From: Pseudomonadota bacterium
Lineage (GTDB): Bacteria; Desulfobacterota; Syntrophia; Syntrophales; UBA5619
Reading direction: 5' to 3'
Length of the DNA stretch: 12,485 nucleotides
Assembly: GCA_018896355.1 (NCBI GenBank)
Contig: JAHIMW010000252.1
Coordinates: forward strand, 1-12,485
The notes under the pieces are model-generated. The model saw only the letters and a program-made list of their open reading frames with translations, was not told where the DNA came from and ran no database searches. Shown here piece after piece: positions 6,288 through 12,171 of this stretch. The stretch's first letter is position 1; every line of letters begins with the position of its first letter. The position numbers and the translations under genes were made by a program.

Positions 6288-6470
6288 ATGAAGATGCAAG
6301 AGATTCGAGCCATTGCAAAAAAATGGGGCGTTAATATTAAAGTGGGTCGTTCAAAGCAGGACATAATCAGGGATATTCAGATTAGGGAAGGTCTTTCGCC
6401 TTGTTATCACGCAAAGGATGAATGCGAGAACGATTGCCTATGGAAACCAGATTGTCTGAGCAGAAATTAA
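6288..6470 (+). CDS. SAP-domain protein with four-cysteine tail
   Basis: The 60-residue protein starts MKMQEIRAIAKKWGV, followed by GRSKQDIIRDIQIREG: the helix-extended-helix of a SAP (DNA-binding) motif, residues 1-34. It ends with a cysteine cluster, Cys39, Cys46, Cys50 and Cys56, in the pattern C-x6-C-x3-C-x5-C, with the CLWKPDC signature. Close relatives of this build ('CLWR-DC' tails) are common short proteins in deltaproteobacteria (general impression). The cysteines could bind zinc or an iron-sulfur cluster; His41 lies nearby. The ATG follows CCAGGAGA by about eight bases. DNA binding fits the SAP fold; no target is known. Confidence 0.85.
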   Translation: MKMQEIRAIAKKWGVNIKVGRSKQDIIRDIQIREGLSPCYHAKDECENDCLWKPDCLSRN

Positions 6471-6562
6471 TGATCGCTTTCTGTCGATAATAATCGTAGT
6501 AGCCTGCGAAATCAAACTCAAGGCCAATTGCATCAAACCCCATCTTAAAGGATGTGACGAGA

Positions 6563-7471
6563 GTGGAGGTAACGAGAGAAAAACTCATCAAGGGCCTAAT
6601 CTTCTCACTCATTGCCGCCATTTCCATCAGCCTTCTGCCCATCCTGTACAAGCTGGGCTATCGGGCCGGTATGGATGAGTTGGGACTGCTCCAGAACCGC
6701 TGGTTCTTCGGCGCCGTAATGCTGTTCGCCTATATTTTGGTTACCGATCGGCATTCCCTCATGGTAAACGGAGCGACCCTGGTTAAGACGGCTATTTTGG
6801 GGGCCTTTTTCCATGGCTTATCGGGCATCTTTTTCTTGAAGGCGTTGCGGTATATTCCTGCTTCGACCACGTCGCTTATCATCTATTTCTACCCGGTCGT
6901 GGTGACCATCTATGCCAGCCTCTTTTTTCACATGAGAATGAGCAGGGCGGTTATCGTCTCATTGGGATTGACTGTCTTCGGGTGTTCCCTGGTCTTCTGT
7001 GATGCCTTTATCCAGGAGTTAAATGGGAAGGGGATATTGTATGCAGCAACGGCCATGATTATCTATAGCGCCTATCTGATCGTGGCACAGCTCTTTCTAC
7101 GGGGAGAAAAACCCCTGATCATGACCTTCTACATGGCGTTATTTTCCGGGGTGACCTTCAGCTTCTTTCATAACCCATTGAAGATCCTTGAACTGCAGCA
7201 AAATCAGCTTCTCATTGGACTATTCCTTGGCCTCATCCCGACAGCCTTCGCCTATGCCTTTAATTTCCGTGCCATCAGGGAAGTCGGTAGCGGCTACGTA
7301 TCCATTTTCTCCACCTTTGAATTGGTTATGGTGGTTTGCCTCTCATTTTTGGTACTGGGTGAGCCGATCTTTATCATCCAGATCGTCGGGATGTTTCTGA
7401 TAATTAGCGGTATTGTGCTTGCCAATGCAAAGATCTTCCGGAAAGGTGGCACGATGGGGAACTGGAGATAG
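6563..7471 (+). CDS. EamA/DMT-family membrane transporter
   Basis: About 302 residues with ten hydrophobic segments arranged as two EamA repeats, the standard size of the drug/metabolite transporter superfamily. The first repeat ends in the helix containing GCSLVFCDAF; the second begins GILYAATAMIIYSAYLI and ends in the helix IIQIVGMFLIISGIVLANA. The family moves small metabolites such as amino acids or nucleosides; the substrate cannot be deduced. The start is uncertain. GTG 6554 lies one base after the AAAGGA motif, too close to use it. GTG 6563 lies ten bases after it and is preferred, giving MEVTREKLIK. No ATG is available before the first membrane helix. It follows the SAP gene by about 90 bases. 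Confidence 0.9.
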   Translation: MEVTREKLIKGLIFSLIAAISISLLPILYKLGYRAGMDELGLLQNRWFFGAVMLFAYILVTDRHSLMVNGATLVKTAILGAFFHGLSGIFFLKALRYIPASTTSLIIYFYPVVVTIYASLFFHMRMSRAVIVSLGLTVFGCSLVFCDAFIQELNGKGILYAATAMIIYSAYLIVAQLFLRGEKPLIMTFYMALFSGVTFSFFHNPLKILELQQNQLLIGLFLGLIPTAFAYAFNFRAIREVGSGYVSIFSTFELVMVVCLSFLVLGEPIFIIQIVGMFLIISGIVLANAKIFRKGGTMGNWR

Positions 7472-7494
7472 AACCATTTGACTACTGCGCAAGC

Positions 7495-7512
7495 TCAAGT
7501 CAATGGACTTGA
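7495..7512 (+). terminator. Short hairpin after the transporter gene
   Basis: TCAAGTC (7495-7501) pairs exactly with GACTTGA (7506-7512) across a 4-base loop, 24 bases after the stop. No U-run follows directly; a T7 run occurs about 45 bases later. It is only a weak candidate for a terminator. Confidence 0.25.
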
Positions 7513-7602
7513 ATACCTACTTAAACCACTGAAAGATTAAAGCTGGTTCATTCCTTTTTTTGATCTACATCGGACCCCATTAGGGTTATCAAGTTAATGG
7601 TC

Positions 7603-7631
7603 TTGACAAACATGGGGATGCCTACTATGAG
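7603..7631 (+). promoter_or_regulatory. Candidate sigma70 promoter for the ABM-domain gene
   Basis: A perfect -35 hexamer TTGACA (7603-7608) is followed by a 17-base spacer and TATGAG (7626-7631, four of six matches to TATAAT). It lies 50 bases before the gene start at 7681 in an otherwise empty gap. The -10 is imperfect, so the call is tentative. Confidence 0.45.
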
Positions 7632-7680
7632 GATATGATAAGTGAATCAGATGTAAATGAAACCCACAAGGAGGAAGCCC

Positions 7681-7971
7681 ATGTACACCATAATAGCCAC
7701 GCTCAAGGTTAAAGAGGGAAAAATGGATGAGGCCATCCAGATATTGAAGGAAGATATTCCCAAAATGATGAAGAACGAACCTGGGTGCCTGGTATATATC
7801 CCGCATACTGTGAAGGGCGAAGGAAACAGCACAACAATAGTGATATATGAGAAATACGCCGACAGAGATGCTTTCAAATTACATTCGGCAAACCTGATGA
7901 CATCCATGGGTAGGCTCTTTGCACTCCTCGATCCACAGATGGACATCAAGACCTGCACGGAAATCCTTTGA
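7681..7971 (+). CDS. Antibiotic biosynthesis monooxygenase (ABM)-domain protein
   Basis: The 96-residue protein is a single ABM (YgiN-like, ferredoxin-fold) domain. It begins with the strand MYTIIATLKVKEGK, continues with the helix MDEAIQILKEDIPKMMKNEPGCLVY and the strand TTIVIYEKYADRDAFKLH, and ends LLDPQMDIKTCTEIL. Members act as quinol or small-aromatic monooxygenases without a cofactor, or as stress-related proteins; many have no known substrate. The ATG at 7681 sits seven bases after a strong AAGGAGG site. An in-frame ATG 24 bases upstream lies before that site and is rejected. A candidate promoter is at 7603-7631, so the gene is probably transcribed alone. Confidence 0.88.
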   Translation: MYTIIATLKVKEGKMDEAIQILKEDIPKMMKNEPGCLVYIPHTVKGEGNSTTIVIYEKYADRDAFKLHSANLMTSMGRLFALLDPQMDIKTCTEIL

Positions 7972-7986
7972 GGGAATATATTTTAG

Positions 7987-8277
7987 GTGATTGCCATAAT
8001 GGAAAGCATTGAGTTTAGACTGCCTGACTATGAGGTAATTATTCACATCAAAGTTAGCGAATTCAGTAAACATTTAGAAAAAGAAATCGAATCATTGACA
8101 GCAACATTTGATCTTCTCTTTCATTGGACGATTATGGAAGGTCTGGGAGGGTGTTCTTCAGATATATCCAAAAATAGCCGCCCAAATGCGTTTCCGATCC
8201 CATCGACTGCGCGGAATCTGATGACTACTTCCTACTTGAATCAGGAGCTATTCTCAAGCTTTCTTTCGCAACCTTAA
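7987..8277 (+). CDS. Doubtful hypothetical ORF
   Basis: A 96-codon frame follows the ABM gene by 15 bases, from GTG 7987 or ATG 7999. The first 45 residues (MESIEFRLPDYEVIIHIKV and on) read plausibly as protein, with a strand-helix look. The second half has the Ser/Pro/Asn-rich composition of noncoding DNA, and its last 50 bases lie opposite the HD-domain remnant at 8225-8374. No good ribosome binding site is seen. It may be a truncated small gene or chance; I recognise no family. Confidence 0.2.
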   Translation: MIAIMESIEFRLPDYEVIIHIKVSEFSKHLEKEIESLTATFDLLFHWTIMEGLGGCSSDISKNSRPNAFPIPSTARNLMTTSYLNQELFSSFLSQP

Positions 8278-8374
8278 TCCAGCCGAGTGGATGAACAATA
8301 TAGGGGATCTTTGTCCCTTTTCGATATTGCCTGGCATGGGCTCTCGTGGCAAATTCAATAGCCTTGAAAATCAT
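8225..8374 (-). pseudogene. Truncated RelA/SpoT-type HD-domain gene (49 codons)
   Basis: The ATG (8374) directly abuts the stop of yjbQ (TGA then ATG), with a GGGAGG site inside the end of yjbQ. The first 32 residues (MIFKAIEFATRAHARQY, then RKGTKIPYIVHPLG) closely match the start of HD-domain (p)ppGpp-hydrolase-like proteins. His13 and His29 are the first conserved histidines. After HPLG the match is lost and a TAG follows at codon 50. The HDxxED core that binds manganese is missing, and I found no trace of it in the next 240 bases. It is therefore a 5' remnant of a gene of about 180 codons. Its position suggests it was the last gene of the hydrolase-yjbQ unit. A working micro-protein is unlikely. 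Confidence 0.7.
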
Positions 8375-8800
8375 TCAACCTCCCGAAATACTAACCAGGA
8401 CCTTTCGATCTCGCGGCTCATTGTCAAAATCGACCAGCACGATCTGTTGCCATGTTCCCAGAGCGAGACGACTCTGGATCAAAGGAACGGTCAAAGAAGG
8501 CCCCAGCAGTGCCGCCCGTACATGGGCATAACCATTCCCATCACCCCACTTGGCGTCATGTCTATATGGGATGCCGGTTGGCGCAAGGCGTTCGATGGCC
8601 GCTTTTAAATCGCCAACTGCTCCACTTTCGTATTCGATAGTCGTTACAGCCGCAGTTGAGCCCGGCACAAAAATAAGAACCTGCCCTTCTGTCAAGCCTG
8701 ACTCAGCAACTTTTTGGGATACCTGGGGTGTTATGTCAATAATGTCGGTATCGCCACTGGTCTTGAAAGACAGGTACGATTTTGAGATTTTGAAGTTCAT
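8375..8800 (-). CDS. yjbQ: YjbQ/UPF0047 family protein
   Basis: The 141-residue protein is a full-length YjbQ (UPF0047, TIGR00149), a cytosolic beta-rich trimeric protein. It has the family's GSTAAVTTIEYESG strand (residues 47-60) and the signature HDAKWGDGNGYAHVRAALLGPS (from 81), whose His81, Asp87 and His93 form the probable metal or substrate site, then the closing LGTWQQIVLVDFDNEPR. The E. coli member shows weak thiamine-phosphate synthase activity, hence the common name 'secondary thiamine-phosphate synthase'; its true role is unsettled. The ATG follows AAGGATGG by five bases. It starts ten bases after the alpha/beta hydrolase stop and its own stop touches the next start codon, so it is clearly in an operon. 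Confidence 0.95.
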   Translation of the reverse strand: MNFKISKSYLSFKTSGDTDIIDITPQVSQKVAESGLTEGQVLIFVPGSTAAVTTIEYESGAVGDLKAAIERLAPTGIPYRHDAKWGDGNGYAHVRAALLGPSLTVPLIQSRLALGTWQQIVLVDFDNEPRDRKVLVSISGG

Positions 8801-8810
8801 CTATCCATCC

Positions 8811-9761
8811 TTACTTTTTCCCCTTCAGGTAGCTCACATAGTATGATGCCGTTTCCTTTGGTTTTTCCAACATTGGGGTATGCCCCGTTTCTTTCATGAT
8901 GACTGTTTTATAATCTTTCAGATTCTTTTCCAAAACCGATACGCCTCCCACATTCAGAATCTTGTCTCCGTCACCCCAGATAATCAACACCGGCGCCTGA
9001 ATTTCAGGTAAATAGGGTTTTAGTAAGTTTTCCTTTAAAGATAATGCCTCCTTTGTGAGGTTCCCCATCATATCGTCCCATATCTTTTTATTAAAATCTC
9101 TGTGTGCGATCGCATCAGCAGCCAAGACTTTTTTAAACTGGGCAGGAATGAATGGCGGTTTTACAAAGCATAATCTTATCAATCTATCGAAATCTTCTGT
9201 ATTGCCGGTCAGTAAAGGGTTTGTGCCTTTCTGTAAAAGAATGGCCACCTCACTAGGGTTTGGAGAGCCAACGCCACCAGGAGCCAACAACGCCAGTGTT
9301 AAAACCTTCTGGGGATATTTTGCTCCATACATTGCGGCAAGCATCCCTCCCATGGAATTTCCCACCACATGAAACTTTTCGAGTTTCAGCACCTCTGTAA
9401 ACCGTTCAATGCGCTTCAGTTGGTTTTCAGCAGCATATTTTTGATTTTGTATCTGAGAGCTTTCACCAAAACCCGGAATATCAGGAATCACTACATGGTA
9501 GTCACCCGTCAGGTATTTTGTGAATCGTATCCAGTTGTCCTTATTGGCGGCAAAGCCATGGAGCAGCAATATCGTTTGCCCTTTCCCCCCCTCCAGATAC
9601 ACGATCTTGTGATCGTCAACCTGGATCTCCTTTTTGGTCAAGCCCGCAGAATGTCTTCCAGCCTTCACAGCCAGATTGAACAGCGTTTCCGGCAATAGGA
9701 AATAAATCGCGACGAGCACTACAACAAAGAGACAAAGGCTGATCGCCAATATCTTTTTCAT
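8811..9761 (-). CDS. Membrane-anchored or secreted alpha/beta hydrolase
   Basis: 316 residues. Residues 1-24 form a hydrophobic N-terminal segment after MKK, acting as an uncleaved anchor or signal peptide, so the enzyme probably faces the periplasm. The fold's landmarks follow in order: oxyanion HGFAANKDNW (His68-Gly69), PDIPGFGESS (94-102), nucleophile elbow GNSMGG with Ser136, acid loop IWGDGDKIL with Asp266, and the catalytic His294 in ETGHTPMLEKP. All three catalytic residues are present. The family includes lipases, esterases and C-C hydrolases; GHTPMLEKP resembles the meta-cleavage/esterase group, but the substrate is unknown. The ATG follows a CCGGAGGTG site. It is the first intact gene after a row of remnants on the same strand and probably uses the promoter at 10429-10457. 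Confidence 0.93.
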   Translation of the reverse strand: MKKILAISLCLFVVVLVAIYFLLPETLFNLAVKAGRHSAGLTKKEIQVDDHKIVYLEGGKGQTILLLHGFAANKDNWIRFTKYLTGDYHVVIPDIPGFGESSQIQNQKYAAENQLKRIERFTEVLKLEKFHVVGNSMGGMLAAMYGAKYPQKVLTLALLAPGGVGSPNPSEVAILLQKGTNPLLTGNTEDFDRLIRLCFVKPPFIPAQFKKVLAADAIAHRDFNKKIWDDMMGNLTKEALSLKENLLKPYLPEIQAPVLIIWGDGDKILNVGGVSVLEKNLKDYKTVIMKETGHTPMLEKPKETASYYVSYLKGKK

Positions 9762-9793
9762 CTTGCACCTCCGGATGTAATGATTATCTCCCC

Positions 9794-10065
9794 TTAATAA
9801 CTCTCCGAATGTCCTTTATGCTTCTCCCAGTTTTCAATATAAATCTTGGCCAATGCCTTCTCCTTGATAATCAATAGATTCTCGGCGTTTTTTCTTCAGC
9901 GGCCTTCGTAAAATTGAAGCTATCTGTAATCACAATTTCCCCGTCGATAACCATGATCTTGTTGCGGGCTATGGCGTGTTGATCATCAATGAAAGTAGGG
10001 ATACGGCTGTTTTTAAGGAAAGTGGCCGATGAATACTTTTGTGTCTTCTTATAGATCTGGTCATT
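9794..10065 (-). pseudogene. C-terminal remnant of a phospholipase D-like (HKD) nuclease gene
   Basis: The frame picks up directly after the TAG of the SPFH remnant with NDQIYKKTQKYSSATFLKNS, then RIPTFIDDQHAIARNKIMVIDG and ITDSFNFTKAAEEK. This is the second half of a single-HKD PLD-family protein of the small nuclease type. In the HxKxxxxD motif the His is replaced by Arg (codon CGC at 9964-9966, one transition from CAC). Just after EEK the frame breaks. Adding one A to the six-A run (9888-9893) restores NAENLLIIKEKALAKIYIENW and the normal end HSESY. The N-terminal half, with signal peptide and first strands, is missing. The gene is therefore dead by truncation, loss of the catalytic His and probably a frameshift. 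Confidence 0.8.
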
Positions 10066-10275
10066 CTATTTGAGTTCCTTCACCGTGGACATAGCCGTGG
10101 CTATGAGACCGGCGACGTCGGCTACGTTGCTGGGCATGATAATCGTGTTGGTCATCTTGGCCAGGTTGCCGAACTGTACAATATACTGTTCCGCCAGCCG
10201 CATGTTAAGCGCTTCGATTCCGCCGTCATCCTTAATGGCGGCGGCCACCTTACTGATTCCTTCGCCCGTCGCTTT
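10066..10275 (-). pseudogene. C-terminal remnant of an SPFH/slipin (stomatin-like) gene
   Basis: About 69 residues survive: KATGEGISKVAAAIK, then DDGGIEALNMRLAEQYIVQFGNLAK and a tail MPSNVADVAGLIATAMSTVKELK. This is the C-terminal coiled region and tail of slipin/paraslipin proteins, which form membrane-bound oligomers and are encoded beside nfeD. The membrane segment and the whole SPFH domain are missing. The sequence begins in mid-helix exactly where the nfeD remnant stops, which marks a deletion junction near 10275. An internal GTG (10248) could start a 60-residue peptide but has no ribosome binding site. Confidence 0.8.
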
Positions 10276-10366
10276 AGATCACAAAGCCGGGAACGGCAAG
10301 CTCGGCGAGCATGATGGCAATGCCAGCCAAGAACCAGACGAGCCAAGGCGAAAATGTAAGGTCCAT
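10274..10366 (-). pseudogene. nfeD: N-terminal remnant of a short nfeD gene
   Basis: From ATG 10366, with an AAGGGGGAA ribosome binding site, 30 residues read MDLTFSPWLVWFLAGIAIMLA and then ELAVPGFVI before TAA. This is the first transmembrane hairpin of short NfeD proteins, membrane partners of slipins; the family continues with more membrane helices and a soluble OB-fold, all absent here. The frame ends at the junction with the SPFH remnant. An alternative ATG four bases upstream opens a different frame with Arg-rich nonsense and is rejected. Confidence 0.8.
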
Positions 10367-10398
10367 CCATTCCCCCTTGTCGGGATATGAGAATAACT

Positions 10399-10440
10399 AT
10401 TGATAAAACATTGCTTTTTGACGGTCGGAGTATACGAAGA
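10399..10440 (-). repeat. Promoter/leader repeat, copy A
   Basis: This 42-base segment matches 12033-12074 at 31 of 42 positions without gaps. It includes a TATACT -10 hexamer (10434-10429 on the minus strand), an A5 run and a TTATCAAT stretch. It lies upstream of the nfeD-slipin-PLD-hydrolase unit; copy B lies upstream of the lipoprotein gene. Confidence 0.55.
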
Positions 10441-10457
10441 ATGGTCTTCTGTGTCAA
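10429..10457 (-). promoter_or_regulatory. Near-consensus sigma70 promoter
   Basis: On the minus strand TTGACA (10457-10452) is followed by an exact 17-base spacer and TATACT (10434-10429), a perfect -35 and a five-of-six -10. It lies 62 bases before the nfeD remnant start and points toward the hydrolase and yjbQ. The -35 lies within a 13-base repeat. Confidence 0.75.
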
Positions 10458-10529
10458 GAGGATTTTACCTCTGTGTCAAGAGCAAATAGACTTGTCCGGT
10501 TTTGTAGCAAATGGTTTGTCCGCTTTTTC
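10448..10529. repeat. Clustered short direct repeats, possible IS21-like terminus
   Basis: Two exact 13-base copies of TCTGTGTCAAGAG occur at 10448-10460 and 10470-10482 (22-base period). Two related copies of TTGTCCGSTTTT follow near 10492-10503 and 10518-10529 (26-base period). Multiple short repeats containing TGTCAAG and TGTCCG are a feature of IS21-family ends (memory of the pattern). No transposase is present in the window, so only a solo or eroded end could be here. The rest of the gap to 10672 contains a 16-base palindrome (10639-10654) and no gene. Confidence 0.4.
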
Positions 10530-10638
10530 TGTTCTTGGATGGAAGGCCATTTGAGAACAGGAGGTGAGCGGCGGATGTTCGCTTTCCTCGCCGGTAGGGC
10601 TCTCGTCGGAAGCCAAAAACCGTGTGCCGACCTGTACA

Positions 10639-10654
10639 CCCTCGGCGCCGAGGG
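10639..10654. repeat. 16-bp perfect palindrome
   Basis: CCCTCGGCGCCGAGGG is fully self-complementary and lies 19 bases beyond the lipoprotein stop. As RNA it gives a 6-bp G/C stem with a 4-base loop, but no U-run follows on the minus strand. It may be a Rho-type pause hairpin or a protein-binding site. Confidence 0.35.
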
Positions 10655-10672
10655 CAAAAACCGCACAAAGGA

Positions 10673-11995
10673 TTAATCACACGGCACCGGTCGCAGTAGG
10701 ACAACAGTCGCCTTGGTAATGCTGTGGCTCTTGCGCACGCGGTATCCGTCCATCGAATCGTTTACGTAGAGTTTGCCCGCGCCGACGCCCGTCGGGTGAT
10801 AGCCGTACGGATGGTTGCTGTCTGTCGGGGCATCGATCATAATGTTGCTGACATTCGGATCACGGCTCGTACTGTGCGCGCTGCAATCGCGATGATAGCT
10901 GCCGTCGGCGCAAAGCTGCACATAGCCTTCGGCGCCGGCCATCCACGCATGATAGGTGTTTGAACCGTACACCGAATTGCCCGCGCCTTTCTTGCGACTG
11001 TCGGCGGTGTGTGTCGCGTTGGTCGAATCGGCGACCTGCACGATCCACTGATACTGGCGGTTGTCCTGGTCGACGACCTGCAATGTCTGACCGTTGGGTA
11101 AGGTGATCGTCTTGTAGGTGATGTTGTCGTCCTTTTTCTCGGTGCTGCGGTAGGGCCAGTCGTGAACGAACATCACGTGGCCTGTACTCTTGTGGTCCTT
11201 TTCCTGATTGACCGTGCGGCCATCAGGGCAGAGTTTGTTCTCGAAATTCAGTCCGTCATGCCGGTAGGCGATCACGTCGCCTGGCTTCGCGTACTTGATG
11301 TGTTCGACCCGGCTCCAGCAGGCGGTGGCGGTGGACGTTGCTTCCGTGCCGGCAAACGCGGCAGAACTCTCTGCCAGATCGACAAAATCGGCAGCCAGTG
11401 GCCGTGTGCAGGAATAGTTCTTCGGAATTTTTTCAAACAGTGATTCGGCAATGCCCTGCAGCACGTAATAACCTACCAGGCCAGAGCAGTCGAGGAACAG
11501 GTCGTATTTGCTGATCGGGTTGGTCTCTGTCTGGTTTTTCAGTGCCGTGTAATCCGGATGCAGGTCGAAGGTGCTGCTTTCGTTCGGCGCGCGGTGGGAA
11601 TTGTGGGTGTAGCCGGTATTGTCCAGCTTCAGCAGGATATCGGTCATCTGGTCGTCAAGCATTTCCCGGACGGTCTTCGGACAGGTTGGACACGTCCCCA
11701 CCGGAGGATCGGACGTGTAATTGACGTCCTCGCCGTAGTCGTCATTGCACTGCCCGTTGAAGAAATCTTTCAGTGGGCATTCGATGGTCAGTGTATGCGT
11801 CCCGTCGTCGGAAATGGCCGCCTCTTGGTATTTGCAGATTTCAATTTCGTTGCCGTTGGCATCTGTGCTCGTTTCGATGATGCCTTGGCTGTTGGTGCAG
11901 GCAATCCGGTTTTCCCGATATGAGGTTGATGTGATACTGCCGCCACAGCCGTACAGCATGAGAAGCATGGCAATTGCAGAAAAAGAAATTTTCAT
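10673..11995 (-). CDS. Lipoprotein with NlpC/P60-like catalytic motif
   Basis: 440 residues. A signal peptide ends in the lipobox LYGC with Cys17 as the lipidated residue (next residue Gly, so outer-membrane sorting is likely). Residues 20-160 are a Cys-rich region with no known fold (pairs such as TCPTC, 101-105). A DCSGLVGYYV motif (Cys170) is followed by KPGDVIAYR (237-245) and STGHVMFVHDW (His273). These are the Cys, PGD loop and His of NlpC/P60 cysteine peptidases, which cleave peptidoglycan peptides. The spacing between Cys and His is about 103 residues, longer than usual, and the C-terminal 150 residues are extra. The third polar residue was not identified. There are 13 further cysteines, suggesting disulfides. 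Only a weak ribosome binding site (GGTAAG) is seen. The gene looks richer in G+C than its neighbours. Confidence 0.7.
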   Translation of the reverse strand: MKISFSAIAMLLMLYGCGGSITSTSYRENRIACTNSQGIIETSTDANGNEIEICKYQEAAISDDGTHTLTIECPLKDFFNGQCNDDYGEDVNYTSDPPVGTCPTCPKTVREMLDDQMTDILLKLDNTGYTHNSHRAPNESSTFDLHPDYTALKNQTETNPISKYDLFLDCSGLVGYYVLQGIAESLFEKIPKNYSCTRPLAADFVDLAESSAAFAGTEATSTATACWSRVEHIKYAKPGDVIAYRHDGLNFENKLCPDGRTVNQEKDHKSTGHVMFVHDWPYRSTEKKDDNITYKTITLPNGQTLQVVDQDNRQYQWIVQVADSTNATHTADSRKKGAGNSVYGSNTYHAWMAGAEGYVQLCADGSYHRDCSAHSTSRDPNVSNIMIDAPTDSNHPYGYHPTGVGAGKLYVNDSMDGYRVRKSHSITKATVVLLRPVPCD

Positions 11996-12032
11996 AGGCT
12001 TACCGCTTGCAAGTGTATGATATGTTAATTGA

Positions 12033-12074
12033 ATTGATAAGAACTTCCTTTTTCGCGATGGGAGTATAGGGAGG
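12033..12074 (-). promoter_or_regulatory. Promoter/leader repeat, copy B, upstream of the lipoprotein gene
   Basis: It matches 10399-10440 at 31 of 42 positions. The TATACT hexamer (12068-12063 on the minus strand) lies 67 bases before the lipoprotein start, similar to copy A's 62 bases before nfeD. No TTGACA is found at the right spacing (the -35 position reads GGCGGA), so activation may depend on another factor. Confidence 0.45.
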
Positions 12075-12171
12075 CTGTGGGTAACTCCGCCTTGGGCCGC
12101 GGGCGGCGCACCTTATGCCGAAATCGAAAACGCCTCCTCAAACATCAGTTCCCAGTACGGCAGGCACATGC

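Noticed and set aside
10152..10457. 101-codon minus-strand ORF over the nfeD/SPFH remnants
   Set aside because: Arg/Cys/His-rich out-of-frame translation; the other frames give clear NfeD and slipin sequence.
12112..12171. Short minus-strand frame after sucD beginning MCLPYWELMFEEAF
   Set aside because: Only 18 codons and no clear ribosome binding site; it might be a gene scrap but cannot be supported.
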